Shown one piece after another: positions 46,638-55,106 of a DNA stretch of 64,000 bases; the stretch's first letter is position 1, and every line of letters starts with the position of its first letter. The stretch lies in assembly GCF_002163835.1 (NCBI RefSeq), contig NZ_CP019331.1, forward strand, positions 1,364,001-1,428,000. Reading direction: 5' to 3'. Below the pieces are notes generated by a model. That model saw only the letters and a list, made by a program, of their open reading frames with translations. It did not search any database and was not told the DNA's origin. The DNA comes from Polaribacter sp. SA4-10 (GTDB lineage: Bacteria > Bacteroidota > Bacteroidia > Flavobacteriales > Flavobacteriaceae). Position numbers and translations under genes: made by a program.

Positions 46638-48095
46638 ATGAAATATTCTTTTATACTAGTTGCACTTTTTTTTATACAAACTATTTCTGCTCAAAAAGAT
46701 GCAACAAAAGTATATAAAAAACGTATTTTAGAAACTACAGAAGTAGATTTTTTAGCGAGTTACTATGTGCAAAATGGAGATAATGCTTCTGTTACAGGAG
46801 GTATAGGAAATGAATTTTTAACAGACATCGCTTCATCAATAATTATAAGTTTACCAATAAATGCAGACGATGTTTTAACCATTGATGCAGGAATTTCTGC
46901 GTATACTTCTGCTTCTTCTAGTAATGGAAATCCTTTCGACTCTACTGGAGCTTCTGGAAACGGATACGATGATGACGATGACGATGATGATTACGATGAC
47001 AAAAGTAGGGCTGTAGCAGCAAACACTATTGGTAGTCCTTGGGTTGCTTCATCTGGTGCTTCTAAAAGCGATGTTTGGTCAACCATAAGTGCCGATTATT
47101 CACATACTTCTAATGATAGAGATTTTAGCTGGAATGTAAATGCTTCTTTTTCCTCAGAATATGATTATACTTCTGTAGGTTTTGGTGATGGAATCTTAAA
47201 ACAATTCAACAAAAAAAACACTACTTTGGGTATCAGTACTAAAGTATATATTGATAATTGGAGCGGTATTTATCCAACAGAATTAAAATCATTTAAGTTG
47301 GTAAATGGAGATTTAAGTCAAGGCTTTTTTAATGGAATTACTATTTTAAACCAAAATGGAAATGCAAGTACTAGTTGGAAACCTTTAGGAGGTGAATTTA
47401 ATATTATACAAGATAAATCTAGAAATACATATTCAGCTTCTCTAAGTTTTTCACAGATATTAAGTCAAAACGCGCAAATATCATTGTTCTTAGATGTGGT
47501 AAATCAACAGGGTTGGTTAGCGAACCCGTTACAGCGAGTTTATTTTAAAGATGTAGCAAATTATTACATTGGTAATGCAAATAGTATCTCAAACTACACT
47601 TCAAGCAACAATAAAGATGTTTTTCAATTAGCAGATGATATTGAAAGATTGCCAACTAGTAGATTTAAAACTCCAATTGGAATGCGATTTAATTATTATA
47701 TAAATGAAACTTTTGTTGTAAGAACCTATTATCGTTATTATTTTGACGATTGGGGTTTAAAATCTCATACAGCTAGTCTAGAAATTCCTATAAAAGTGTC
47801 AGACAAATTTACATTATATCCTTCTTATAGGTTTTATACACAAACAGCAGCAAATTATTTTGCACCTTATGATCAACATTTATCTACAGATAAATACTAT
47901 ACTTCAGATTACGATCTTTCAGCATTTAATTCAAATCAGTTTAGTTTTGGGTTTTCATACACAGATATTTTCGCAAAATCTCATATATGGCAATTTGGAT
48001 TAAAGAGTATCGACTTAAAATATTATAAATATGATAGAGATACCGCATTTGGTTCTAATGTCATAAATGTTGCCTTAAAATTTGTAATGGATTAA
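46638..48095 (+). CDS. DUF3570 outer-membrane-like protein with Asp-rich loop
   Basis: 485 aa with signal peptide (MKYSFILVALFFIQTISAQ). The protein is rich in aromatic beta strands (FVVRTYYRYYFDDWGLKSHT; FTLYPSYRFYTQTAANYF) and ends FVMD after FGSNVINVALK, in keeping with an outer-membrane barrel; residues ~150-175 hold the DUF3570 core FSWNVNASFSSEYDYTSVG. A loop at 101-121 contains DSTGAS followed by GNGY and a run of Asp. DSTGAS resembles, but has one residue fewer than, the D-x-x-(S/T)-G-A-(S/T) sites flavinylated by ApbE. Function unknown; partner of DUF4266 by conserved neighbourhood. Confidence 0.9.
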   Translation: MKYSFILVALFFIQTISAQKDATKVYKKRILETTEVDFLASYYVQNGDNASVTGGIGNEFLTDIASSIIISLPINADDVLTIDAGISAYTSASSSNGNPFDSTGASGNGYDDDDDDDDYDDKSRAVAANTIGSPWVASSGASKSDVWSTISADYSHTSNDRDFSWNVNASFSSEYDYTSVGFGDGILKQFNKKNTTLGISTKVYIDNWSGIYPTELKSFKLVNGDLSQGFFNGITILNQNGNASTSWKPLGGEFNIIQDKSRNTYSASLSFSQILSQNAQISLFLDVVNQQGWLANPLQRVYFKDVANYYIGNANSISNYTSSNNKDVFQLADDIERLPTSRFKTPIGMRFNYYINETFVVRTYYRYYFDDWGLKSHTASLEIPIKVSDKFTLYPSYRFYTQTAANYFAPYDQHLSTDKYYTSDYDLSAFNSNQFSFGFSYTDIFAKSHIWQFGLKSIDLKYYKYDRDTAFGSNVINVALKFVMD

Positions 48096-48169
48096 CTTCT
48101 CTGTTTTTTATAAAAACAACGCTACCTTTTGATTGTTAAATCAAGTAGGTTTAAATACCACACCTAAAA

Positions 48170-50116
48170 ATGAAAAAAATAGTAATAATTTTAATTACAC
48201 TTATTAGTCTTACCTTAAATGCACAAGAAGGAATAATTAAACCCGTTAAATGGGATTCTAAAGTTGAAAAAGTTTCTGATACTGAATATAATGTTATTAT
48301 AACAGGAACTATTGATAAAGAATGGCATGTATTCTCACAATTTACAAATGAAGCTGGCTCTTTGCCTTCAGTGCTTTCTTTTGAGAATTTAGATGGAAAT
48401 TATGAACTTATTGGCGCTGCCAAAGAGAGCAAAACAATTTCGGCTTACAGTAATGTTTTTGAGGTAAATGAAACCTATTTTCTTAATAAAGCTGAATTTA
48501 TCCAACGGATAAAAATCCTAAATAAGGATATCAAAAAAATATCTATAAAACTAGATTATCAAGCCTGTAAAGAAGTTTGCATTAATAAAGAAGCATATTT
48601 TACCCTAAATTTAGATGGAAGTAAAATGGTTCTTACGAATGTAATCCTAGATAAAAAAAGTAAACTACTTTCAAATAGTTTGTTGCTAGATTTAAAGCAT
48701 AAAGAACGTTTACAATCTGGTTCAGAAGAAATTACTTTAGAAAGTAATTTGTGGAAAATTTTTGTCCTTGGTTTTTTGGGAGGTCTTGTGGCGCTGTTAA
48801 CTCCTTGCGTATTTCCCATGATACCACTTACTGTTTCTTTTTTTACAAAACAATCAGGAACTAGAAGTAAAGGAATTACAAATGCGGTACTATATGGGGT
48901 ATTTATTGTAGTAATTTATGTTGCATTAAGCATACCTTTTCATTTCTTAGATTCGGTAGATCCTGAAATTTTAAATACAATATCAACCAATATTTGGTTG
49001 AATGTTATCTTCTTTGTGATTTTTATTTTCTTCTCTTTTTCGTTTTTCGGATATTATGAATTAACACTTCCTAGTTCTTGGTCCAATAAGATGGATGCTG
49101 CATCAAGTACAGGTGGTCTTATTGGTATCTTCTTTATGGCAGTAACCCTTGCATTAGTCTCGTTTTCGTGTACAGGACCCATTTTAGGATCTTTACTTGC
49201 TGGCTCACTTACAAGTGATGGAGGCGCATTTCAATTAACAGCAGGAATGACAGGGTTTGGATTGGCACTTGCATTACCTTTTGGACTTTTTGCGCTATTC
49301 CCTAATCTTTTAAAATCACTACCGAAATCAGGTGGTTGGTTAACAACTGTTAAAGTAGTATTAGGTTTTATTGAGCTTGCATTAGCCTTTAAATTTTTAT
49401 CAAATGCTGATTTAGTTTCTCATTGGGGAATCTTAAAAAGAGAAATTTTTATTGGAATTTGGATGGTAATTTTCTTACTCATGGCTTTATATTTCTTTGG
49501 TTTTATTAGATTTCCTCATGATGGTAAAAAGAAATTCAGTTTTCCAAAAGTTTCATTTGCAGTTTTAATAATTGCTTTTGTAATTTATCTAGGAACTGGA
49601 CTTACTAAAAACTCACATTTAAAGTTATTAGCTGGTTTTCCTCCTCCAACTTTTTATAGTCTTTATGAACAAGAATCAGATTGTCCTTTAGGTTTAAATT
49701 GTTTTAAAGATTTTGATAAAGGTCTTGCGTTTGCAAAAGCAACCAACAAACCTATATTATTAGATTTTACAGGTTGGGCTTGTGTTAATTGCAGAAAAAT
49801 GGAAGAAAATGTTTGGAGCAATCCAAAAGTATATGAAGTTTTAAAAAATGAATATGTATTAATTTCATTATATATCGATGATAGAAAAGAATTACCTAAA
49901 GAAGATCAATTTAAAGTTAAGTTGAATAAGAATCATTTAAAATCTATAGAAACTATTGGAGATAAATGGTCCACTTTTCAATACCTCAATTTTCAAACAG
50001 CTTCTCAACCCTATTATGTAACGATGAGTAATCAATTAGAAATACTGAATGAAGTAAAACAATATACTTCTACAGATGAATATTATAATTGGTTGACAGA
50101 TAGCTTAAAAAATTAA
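48170..50116 (+). CDS. dsbD: DsbD-type thiol:disulfide electron transporter
   Basis: 648 aa. Signal peptide to about residue 20; N-terminal immunoglobulin-like domain ~25-155 with two Cys in YQACKEVCINKEAYF (alpha domain); membrane domain with eight helices, first Cys in LLTPCVFPMIPLTVSFF (about 216) and second in SFSCTGPILGSLL (about 335); C-terminal thioredoxin domain with CVNC in FTGWACVNCRKMEEN (about 540). It carries electrons from cytosolic thioredoxin across the inner membrane to periplasmic thiol proteins. As last gene of the island it can reduce the CAPC thioredoxin and the cysteines of the other members. Confidence 0.95.
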   Translation: MKKIVIILITLISLTLNAQEGIIKPVKWDSKVEKVSDTEYNVIITGTIDKEWHVFSQFTNEAGSLPSVLSFENLDGNYELIGAAKESKTISAYSNVFEVNETYFLNKAEFIQRIKILNKDIKKISIKLDYQACKEVCINKEAYFTLNLDGSKMVLTNVILDKKSKLLSNSLLLDLKHKERLQSGSEEITLESNLWKIFVLGFLGGLVALLTPCVFPMIPLTVSFFTKQSGTRSKGITNAVLYGVFIVVIYVALSIPFHFLDSVDPEILNTISTNIWLNVIFFVIFIFFSFSFFGYYELTLPSSWSNKMDAASSTGGLIGIFFMAVTLALVSFSCTGPILGSLLAGSLTSDGGAFQLTAGMTGFGLALALPFGLFALFPNLLKSLPKSGGWLTTVKVVLGFIELALAFKFLSNADLVSHWGILKREIFIGIWMVIFLLMALYFFGFIRFPHDGKKKFSFPKVSFAVLIIAFVIYLGTGLTKNSHLKLLAGFPPPTFYSLYEQESDCPLGLNCFKDFDKGLAFAKATNKPILLDFTGWACVNCRKMEENVWSNPKVYEVLKNEYVLISLYIDDRKELPKEDQFKVKLNKNHLKSIETIGDKWSTFQYLNFQTASQPYYVTMSNQLEILNEVKQYTSTDEYYNWLTDSLKN

Positions 50117-50245
50117 GAGTGTAATCAAATTTTAAGTGAGTGAGAAAAAAAAGTGAAATCTAATATAATTTAGACAACTCAATAAAATAGAAAAAAAACG
50201 CGGACAACAAAAAAACTTTAGTTACTAATTATTATTTTACATGAA

Positions 50246-50540
50246 GAAAAAATGAATTTAAAAGATTGAAAATTATTAAAGAATTAGACTATAATTTAGT
50301 TTTTTTTTCGAAAAATCAGAAGAGAGTATTAGAGTAATTAGAAGAGTTTTTTTTAAGAAAAATTAGTTCCTGAAAATGAGGAAATAAATTTTTTCAAAAT
50401 CATTAAGCCTTATGTTTTTAGTTCTTAACATAATAAAAGAGTGTTTAGACAAATAGCCTCATCAATTTATAAAAGGAATGGATTTTGTAAATTACAGCGG
50501 TAATAAAAAAGAAATTAATAATAAATATTTGACTGTATAT
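50246..50540 (+). pseudogene. Possible decayed RteC-domain gene
   Basis: In shifting plus-strand frames: MNLKD at 50251, LEEFF near 50340, then clearly EKLVPENEEINFFKIIKPYV ending FSS-stop (50357-50428), and further on GMDFVNYSGNKKEINNKYLT (near 50475-50540). This order matches the RteC family by eye (leeFFkeklvPe-EEI-FFK-IKP; then FYxYYxSG-x-x-x-D-x-x-YF). Several stops and frameshifts. RteC proteins occur with mobile elements and as orphan regulators. The remainder of the 685-base gap (50117-50801) shows no gene except the yebC promoter. Confidence 0.4.
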
Positions 50541-50732
50541 AACGGGTTTTAATGAATTTAAATTTATAACCCTGTTAAACACGTTTCATCTAAACACCCT
50601 ATTTCAATTTAACCATTAGATCTACAATCCGATTCAAACTATTTTAGTCTTTTTCCTAAAATAATGATTTTACTATATAGTGGCGGTTTAGTTATCAATC
50701 TACCACACAGGCTAAAAACTGTTATAGAAAAG

Positions 50733-50764
50733 TTGTGATACAACTTCCTAATTTTTTACATTTG
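50733..50764 (+). promoter_or_regulatory. Promoter of yebC (TTG-N21-TACATTTG)
   Basis: TTG at 50733-50735, 21-base spacer, TACATTTG at 50757-50764. This fits the Bacteroidota consensus and lies 37 bases before the yebC ATG. Confidence 0.5.
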
Positions 50765-50801
50765 CTACAATATTAATTTTTACACAAAACAATCACTAAA
50801 A

Positions 50802-51518
50802 ATGGGTAGAGCATTCGAACTTAGAAAAGGACGTAAGATGAAACGATGGTCAGCAATGGCAAAAACTTTTACTAGAATTGGTAAAGACATTGTTATGGCT
50901 ATTAAAGATGGTGGTACAAATCCTGATTCAAATTCTAGGTTAAGAGCTGTTATGCAGAATGCAAAAGCTGCAAACATGCCTAAAGAGAATGTAGAAAGAG
51001 CGATAAAAAAAGCAACAGATAAAGACACTGCAAACTACAAAGAAGCACTTTTTGAAGGTTATGCACCTCACGGAATAGCACTTGTTTTAGAAACTGCAAC
51101 GGATAATAACAACAGAACAGTAGCCAATGTTAGATCTGCTTTTAATAAGTGTGATGGAAACTTAGGCACTTCTGGTTCCGTTATTTTTATGTTTGATCAT
51201 GTTTGTACGTTCACTATTAAAAAAGAAGATATTACCATTGAATTAGAAGAATTAGAATTAGAACTTATCGATTTTGAAGTTGAAGAAGTTTTTGATGACG
51301 AAGAAGGAGTTATCATTTATGCACCGTTTGAACAATTTGGAGCGATACAAACTTACTTTGAAGGAGAGAATGTGGAAATTTTATCTTCTGGGTTTGAAAG
51401 AATTCCAACTACAACCACTAAACTCAATGAAGAACAGCAAGCTGATGTTGAAAAATTATTAGAAAAATTAGAAGAAGATGATGATGTACAAAACGTATAT
51501 CATTCTATGGAAATGTAG
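50802..51518 (+). CDS. yebC: YebC/PmpR-family protein
   Basis: 238 aa, standard length. The N-terminal domain (MGRAFELRKGRKMKRWSAMA, KTFTRIGKDIVMAIKDGGTN) and KAANMPKENVERAIKKATDK, then YEGYAPHG-like FEGYAPHGIALVLE and GTSGSVIFMFDH, are the family hallmarks. Members have been described as transcription regulators and, more recently, as translation factors relieving ribosome stalling at proline runs. The tRNA-Pro(UGG) lies 13 kb away and no operon link exists. Its terminator lies inside the 3' end of convergent menE. Confidence 0.95.
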   Translation: MGRAFELRKGRKMKRWSAMAKTFTRIGKDIVMAIKDGGTNPDSNSRLRAVMQNAKAANMPKENVERAIKKATDKDTANYKEALFEGYAPHGIALVLETATDNNNRTVANVRSAFNKCDGNLGTSGSVIFMFDHVCTFTIKKEDITIELEELELELIDFEVEEVFDDEEGVIIYAPFEQFGAIQTYFEGENVEILSSGFERIPTTTTKLNEEQQADVEKLLEKLEEDDDVQNVYHSMEM

Positions 51519-51523
51519 AATTT

Positions 51524-52573
51524 CTATCTTATAAAACTTATCAAATCCAACGTTTTATTTCGTTGGATTTTTTTTGTCTCAGTTTCTATAAATTCATTAA
51601 CAAAATAAATTTCTTTTGGAACTTCGAATTTAGAAAGGTTAGCATTTTTAAAGCTAATATTTTGATGATTTCCTTCAACAACCAAAACCAGCTTTTCTCC
51701 TAATTTTTTATCAGGAATTCCTGCTACAAAAAAACGTTGCTCAATAATTTCTAATAACTTCTCTTCTATTTTCTCTGGATGCAATTTAATTCCTCCAGAA
51801 TTAATTACGTTATCAAACCTACCTAACCATTCAAATTCTGTATCAGAAATTAATGCTACAACGTCATTTGTGAAAATAATTTCTTCTGCTACTTTTTGAG
51901 CGTCAATCACCAAACAATTATCCTCATTTTTATAAATAGTTACGTTTGGTAAAACGTGATAAAAAGCAGGTTTTATTTTTAAATTGTTTAGCTTTTTAAC
52001 TGCAATATGTGTTATTGTTTCCGTCATTCCATAGGTAGCAAAAACTTGAGTAGTTTTACTTTTTAGTTTATTCTGAAGTTCTTTAGCAACGACTCCTCCA
52101 CCAACAATTAACTTTTTAACTTTTTCTAGCCTGTCTAATGAATTTTCTAATTGCAATGTTACCATTGCAGAAAAATCATACACTTTATTACTGTTTTTTA
52201 AAGGATAAGAATCGGCCTCAATCACATCTAATTTCCAGCCCAATACAATGGCTCTAATCAACATCATTTTACCAGCAATGTATTCTGTAGGTAAGCACAA
52301 TAAAGCTGTTGTATTTTCTTTTAAATCAAAGAAAATTCCAGTAGCCAATGCAGAATTTATCATGTTTACTTTTTGCAACTTAATCAACTTCGGTTTACCG
52401 GTAGATCCTGATGTTTTTACGCAAATAAAATCATCGTCAGAAAACCAATCAGTTAAAAACTGATAAATAGTTTCAGAGATTGTTTTCGTATAATTTAGCA
52501 ACGCATCAACCGACGAAAATGATTTTCCGTTTATTTGAAAAGACGTATGAATATTATTCTGTTCCAATTTCAT
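51524..52573 (-). CDS. menE: O-succinylbenzoate-CoA ligase MenE
   Basis: 349 aa, the short form usual in Bacteroidota. AMP-binding motif KTSGSTGKPKLIKL (about residues 52-65), ATYGMTETITHIA (adenine pocket), FEWLGRFDNVINSGGIKLHP (hinge and C-terminal subdomain). It activates o-succinylbenzoate with CoA for menaquinone synthesis. Assignment is strengthened by menC and menA in the same strand run. Its start lies inside the CPBP protease gene (20-base overlap), indicating coupling. Confidence 0.92.
   Translation of the reverse strand: MKLEQNNIHTSFQINGKSFSSVDALLNYTKTISETIYQFLTDWFSDDDFICVKTSGSTGKPKLIKLQKVNMINSALATGIFFDLKENTTALLCLPTEYIAGKMMLIRAIVLGWKLDVIEADSYPLKNSNKVYDFSAMVTLQLENSLDRLEKVKKLIVGGGVVAKELQNKLKSKTTQVFATYGMTETITHIAVKKLNNLKIKPAFYHVLPNVTIYKNEDNCLVIDAQKVAEEIIFTNDVVALISDTEFEWLGRFDNVINSGGIKLHPEKIEEKLLEIIEQRFFVAGIPDKKLGEKLVLVVEGNHQNISFKNANLSKFEVPKEIYFVNEFIETETKKIQRNKTLDLISFIR
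51543..51575 (+). terminator. yebC terminator inside the 3' end of menE
   Basis: AAATCCAACG, 8-base loop, CGTTGGATTT and a T-run on the plus strand, 25 bases after the yebC stop. The hairpin DNA is at the same time the last ~16 codons of menE on the opposite strand. Confidence 0.8.
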
Positions 52574-53531
52574 CTAAAATGCTATAATTCTCTTTTAAAG
52601 TAACAGGTTTTTCAATTTTTCCTATTAGTTTTTCTTTCCAGTTTTTCCATCCATATTTTTTAGAAAAAAACAATAACATTAACGGATATAAAACCAATAC
52701 AGGAAAAAACATTTCCCAACCAACAGATGGTTCAGAAGTATCTATAAATAAGGCATCCGTTTGAAAAACGGTCCAATTTGTTGTTACAAAAAATGCAGCA
52801 ACAATATTATTTATTGCGTGTAAACCCAGCGCCAATTCAGTTCCTTCATCCATTAAAGTTGTAATTCCGTAAAACAAACCTGTTCCAATATAAAAAACCA
52901 TAGAAATATAACCTAGTTTTTCTACCTCAGGGTTGGCGCCATGCAGTAACCCAAAAACTACTGAAGTAAAGATTAAAGGGAACCATCTATTTTTTGCTAA
53001 GGTCCCTAAACCCTGCATAAAATAACCTCTAAAAAGCAGCTCTTCAAAACTAGTTTGAAATGGTAAAAATAGCAACGAAATTGCAACTAAAGTAAAAAAC
53101 GGAACGGGTTTAAAATTCCAAATAAAATCTTCTGGTGATAATAAAATTCCTAAAACAATCATAACAAATGCCAAAACTCCCCAGGTGATAAAACCAAACC
53201 AAAAACGTTTCCAGTCAATCGTTTTTCTACTTGTTACTAATGAAGTTATAGCTCTTTTATGAACGTATTTTACACCAATAAAGAGAAATATTAAACCTAG
53301 AAAAAACATTAACACCATCAAAAACAGAAAGAGATTACTATTAATTCCCAATGTCATAAAACTATCTGCAGAAGCTTTTGTAAACTCCCCCATATCTACA
53401 GAATGCATAAAAGCAACTGTCATTAAAGGCAAAACACCTAAAACTTGCCATCCAAAGAAAATTAAAAGAAGAGTAATTACCCAATGATACCATTCATTTT
53501 TCCCTTTAAATGCTTGTTGTATAAAATTCAT
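52554..53531 (-). CDS. CPBP-family intramembrane metalloprotease
   Basis: 325 aa, about eight hydrophobic helices. CPBP (Rce1/Abi) motifs: EELLFRGYF (about residues 164-172, catalytic Glu-Glu and Arg), FGLLHGANPEVEK (His) and LGLHAINNIVAAFF (His/Asn). It cleaves within membranes; targets are unknown. It lies within the men gene run between menE and menC, as often in flavobacteria, but a role in quinone synthesis is not implied by its motifs. Confidence 0.92.
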   Translation of the reverse strand: MNFIQQAFKGKNEWYHWVITLLLIFFGWQVLGVLPLMTVAFMHSVDMGEFTKASADSFMTLGINSNLFLFLMVLMFFLGLIFLFIGVKYVHKRAITSLVTSRKTIDWKRFWFGFITWGVLAFVMIVLGILLSPEDFIWNFKPVPFFTLVAISLLFLPFQTSFEELLFRGYFMQGLGTLAKNRWFPLIFTSVVFGLLHGANPEVEKLGYISMVFYIGTGLFYGITTLMDEGTELALGLHAINNIVAAFFVTTNWTVFQTDALFIDTSEPSVGWEMFFPVLVLYPLMLLFFSKKYGWKNWKEKLIGKIEKPVTLKENYSILDEIGTE

Positions 53532-53534
53532 TTT

Positions 53535-54572
53535 CTATAAATTAAAATTCCATTTTTCGGGATTATTATATTGTAAAGTCCCATTATTAACCTCTAAAGG
53601 GCTTTCAAAATTATTAGTAAATAAGCCACCAGTTCCTAAACCTTGTGGCATTTTACTTTGCAAAGTAAAAGTAAATTGTGCAATTGCATTTAAACCAACA
53701 TTACTTTCTAAAGCAGAAGTTATCCACCAACCACAATTATTTTTCTCTGCTAAATTAATCCATTCTTTGCTTCCAGAAAAACCACCAATTAAACTTGGTT
53801 TTAGAATAATATATTGTGGTTTTATGGTTGCTAATAATTGCTTTTTTTCTTCGGATGAAAACACACCAATCAATTCTTCATCCAATGCAATAGGCAATGG
53901 TGTTTTTAAACACAGTGCTGCCATTTCCTGCAACTGACCTTGTTTTATGGGTTGTTCTATGGAGTGGATCCCTAACAAAGATAATTGCTCTAATTTCTTT
54001 AGTGCATCTTGTGGTTTAAATGCACCGTTTGCATCTACTCTTAATTCAATTTCATTAGATGAGAACTCTTTTCTTATTGATTTTAGCAAAGCAATTTCTT
54101 GATCAAAATTAATGGCTCCAATTTTCATTTTAATACAAGAAAAACCATGCGCTAACTTCTCTTTTATTTGTTTTTTCATAAAAGAGGAATCTCCCATCCA
54201 AACTAAACCATTAATAGGAATTGATTCTTTTCCTTGTGTAAATTCTGAAGGGAATAATTCAAAGGAAGTTTTACTTTTTAGGGATAAGAAAGCTTGTTCT
54301 AATCCAAATTGTATTGAGGGGAAGTCTATGAGTTCTTTTAATAAAAAACATAATCCTAAATCAATGTTTTTACAAACCCAATTAAGTTTTTCTTCATAAT
54401 TAGGAACATCATCTATACTTAAACCAATAAATAAGCCTGTTTCTCCTATACCAATTTTATTCTTTTCTTCTAAAATAATAAACCAAGTTTCTTTCGTTTT
54501 TAAAACGCCACGTGAAGTGCCACTTGGGTTTTTAAAATTGAGGATGTATTTTTTATAAGAAGCTTTTATCAA
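53535..54572 (-). CDS. menC: O-succinylbenzoate synthase MenC
   Basis: 345 aa enolase-superfamily enzyme. Catalytic Lys pair in CIKMKIGAINFD (KxK), metal ligands in LRVDANGAF, SIEQPI and ALDEEL, and second Lys in ILKPSLIGGF. It dehydrates SHCHC to o-succinylbenzoate, the substrate of MenE. It starts 12 bases after the SRPBCC gene stop and ends 3 bases before the CPBP start. Confidence 0.94.
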   Translation of the reverse strand: MIKASYKKYILNFKNPSGTSRGVLKTKETWFIILEEKNKIGIGETGLFIGLSIDDVPNYEEKLNWVCKNIDLGLCFLLKELIDFPSIQFGLEQAFLSLKSKTSFELFPSEFTQGKESIPINGLVWMGDSSFMKKQIKEKLAHGFSCIKMKIGAINFDQEIALLKSIRKEFSSNEIELRVDANGAFKPQDALKKLEQLSLLGIHSIEQPIKQGQLQEMAALCLKTPLPIALDEELIGVFSSEEKKQLLATIKPQYIILKPSLIGGFSGSKEWINLAEKNNCGWWITSALESNVGLNAIAQFTFTLQSKMPQGLGTGGLFTNNFESPLEVNNGTLQYNNPEKWNFNL

Positions 54573-54584
54573 ACTAAAAATTTA

Positions 54585-55097
54585 TTATTTTTCTACAAAT
54601 GCTTTAAAATTATTCAAATACGTTTGGTCTTGTTTTTTAAAAGTTCCTTTAAAATAAGGAAAAACACACGCCATAATAAAAGAATCACTTTTACAAGATG
54701 CACTTAATTTAATCGTAGTTATACCCTCTTTTTCCGTAAAGGTATAATCATCTTTCTTTAACATATTTTCAGCATCAAAAAATAATGTTACTTTCTCATT
54801 AGGCACATAAGCCATTACTTTCTCAGTCATTGTAATTTCTTGACCTTGATTTTGGACTGCAATCTTATAAATGCTTCCTATTATACCAGGAGTAATCTTT
54901 ACAACTTCAAAAGAGATCACTTCTGGAATCCATTTTTTAATATTTTCTATATTATTAAAGGTTTTAAAAACCTCATTTATTGGCTTATTTATTGCTATTT
55001 GAGCTTCGTAATTGGTTTCTTTTATGAGAAGACCAGTAACAAGAAAAACGACAACAAACGCAGTAATAATACCTAAAATTATTTTTATTGTTTTCAT
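54585..55097 (-). CDS. SRPBCC-family lipid/ligand-binding protein
   Basis: 170 aa. An N-terminal membrane anchor or signal (IKIILGIITAFVVVFLVTGL) precedes a START/polyketide-cyclase-like fold: YEAQIAINKPINEVFKTFNN, IENIKKWIPEVISFEVVKIT, EITMTEKVMAYVPNEKVTLF, and a C-terminal helix FKKQDQTYLNNFKAFVEK. It could bind a hydrophobic ligand such as a menaquinone precursor near the membrane; this is inferred from the neighbouring menA and menC. Confidence 0.83.
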   Translation of the reverse strand: MKTIKIILGIITAFVVVFLVTGLLIKETNYEAQIAINKPINEVFKTFNNIENIKKWIPEVISFEVVKITPGIIGSIYKIAVQNQGQEITMTEKVMAYVPNEKVTLFFDAENMLKKDDYTFTEKEGITTIKLSASCKSDSFIMACVFPYFKGTFKKQDQTYLNNFKAFVEK

Positions 55098-55106
55098 AAA
55101 TTATAT

